Source of the DNA: Mycolicibacterium malmesburyense
Lineage (GTDB): Bacteria > Actinomycetota > Actinomycetes > Mycobacteriales > Mycobacteriaceae
Direction: 5' to 3'
Length of the DNA: 13,867 bases
Assembly (NCBI RefSeq): GCF_001050015.1
Contig: NZ_CVTB01000316.1
Coordinates: 1 to 13,867 of the forward strand
Shown here: positions 13,312-13,867 of the stretch, piece after piece
Layout of the letters: every line of letters starts with the position of its first letter
Position numbering within the stretch: the first letter of the stretch is position 1
Made by a program: the position numbers and the translations under genes
Notes under the pieces: generated by a model
The model's input: the letters and a program-made list of their open reading frames with translations, nothing else
What the model was told of the DNA's origin: nothing
The model's database searches: none

Positions 13312-13867
13312 ATGACCACCGGAAACGCCCTACCCGACTGGGACACGCACATGGAGGCGCTCAAGGGGGTGGCCGACCATCTGCTGGCGACGTGGCGTCC
13401 CGACGGCGCCTCCGAGGCCGAGATCCAGGACATGAACAAGCTCGCCCTGTCGATCCTCGCGTGCGGCTACCTCTGTCACGTCTACACCGACTCGCGTCGT
13501 CCCGTGTTCATGCCGCTGTGGAACTACGCCTGCAACCAGGGCGGCCCCAACCCGGACTACGTCTACCTCACCGCCGAGGTCGACGGTTCCGGCGTCTACG
13601 AGTTGACCGGACGCCGCGGCACGCTGCGGTTCGTCGAGATCACGCAGCAGGCGCCGGGGATGATGAAGAGCCTCAAGGGCGTCGAGCGGCAGATGAAGTT
13701 CCAGGCCGTCACCCACGACCTCGACGACCTGACGATCGCCGAGGACGGAACGTTCCGCGTGGTCATGTCGGCCGAACGGCCCGAGGGATACGACGGCGAC
13801 TGGTGGCCGCTCAACCCGCAGGTCGGAAAGCTGCTGATGCGCAAGTGCGCGTGCGACTGGAACACCG
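13312..13867 (+). CDS. Protein of unknown function, third gene of the SDR-sulfotransferase operon (cut off by the window end)
   Basis: The frame is open from ATG 13312 to the window edge, giving 185 residues with no stop. The start is supported by AGGAGG seven nucleotides upstream and by the 12-nt spacing from the sulfotransferase stop. Early segments are helical and hydrophilic (EALKGVADHLLATW, then LALSILACGYLCHVY). They are followed by a beta-rich part with DYVYLTAEVDGSGVYELTGR and RGTLRFVEIT. That second part recalls proteins with a DUF1214-like region found near sulfotransferase and dehydrogenase genes in actinobacteria, but I am not certain of the family. No signal peptide or membrane segment is seen. 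In M. tuberculosis the Rv3529c-Rv3531c group has a sulfotransferase next to an SDR and an uncharacterised protein, and this gene may correspond to the last of these; that is a recollection, not a search result. Confidence 0.75.
   Translation, partial: MTTGNALPDWDTHMEALKGVADHLLATWRPDGASEAEIQDMNKLALSILACGYLCHVYTDSRRPVFMPLWNYACNQGGPNPDYVYLTAEVDGSGVYELTGRRGTLRFVEITQQAPGMMKSLKGVERQMKFQAVTHDLDDLTIAEDGTFRVVMSAERPEGYDGDWWPLNPQVGKLLMRKCACDWNT

Overview
The window is high-GC, densely packed chromosomal DNA from a mycobacterium, most likely an environmental Mycobacterium/Mycolicibacterium. The assignment rests on an actinobacterial RNase P RNA gene, a panB and a Hip1/CaeA-type lipoprotein serine hydrolase lying close together, a CYTH-CHAD protein, an LpqN/LpqT-family lipoprotein, a WS/DGAT acyltransferase, and several start codons preceded by a TAnnnT box at leaderless spacing. 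It looks like ordinary core or near-core chromosome: no insertion sequence, tRNA, phage gene or CRISPR array was seen.

Region 1 (1-2250). The Arg-rich tail of a gene entering from the left is followed on the + strand by an LpqN/LpqT-like lipoprotein and a small secreted protein with four cysteines in its mature part. Facing them on the - strand is a two-gene unit: a short single-domain AraC-type regulator, then a VOC (glyoxalase-fold) protein.

Region 2 (2251-5925). The RNase P RNA gene rnpB (+) runs toward a CYTH-CHAD polyphosphate-type protein (-), with a GC-rich hairpin between them. The CYTH-CHAD gene is divergent from a crotonase-fold enzyme (+) that appears to be transcribed without a leader. 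The crotonase gene meets panB (-) head-on, and their stop codons overlap.

Region 3 (5926-9041). The panB/acyltransferase intergenic region holds a striking 59-nt imperfect hairpin and a 10-bp palindrome. Downstream on the + strand lie a WS/DGAT-type acyltransferase and a Hip1/CaeA-type lipoprotein serine hydrolase.

Region 4 (9042-13867). On the - strand a VOC protein is followed by a TesB-type acyl-CoA thioesterase and a TetR regulator; the last two are 2 nt apart and surely co-transcribed. A 16-bp palindrome covers a -10-like box ahead of tesB and is a plausible operator. Divergent from this is a + strand operon of an extended SDR (epimerase-like), a sulfotransferase whose start overlaps the SDR stop, and a protein of unknown function cut off by the window end.

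The shared theme is acyl-CoA and lipid handling (crotonase, WS/DGAT, thioesterase) plus small-molecule modification (VOC, SDR, sulfotransferase). The SDR-sulfotransferase-unknown operon with its divergent VOC gene is the best candidate for an uncharacterised pathway, but nothing here proves a new system.
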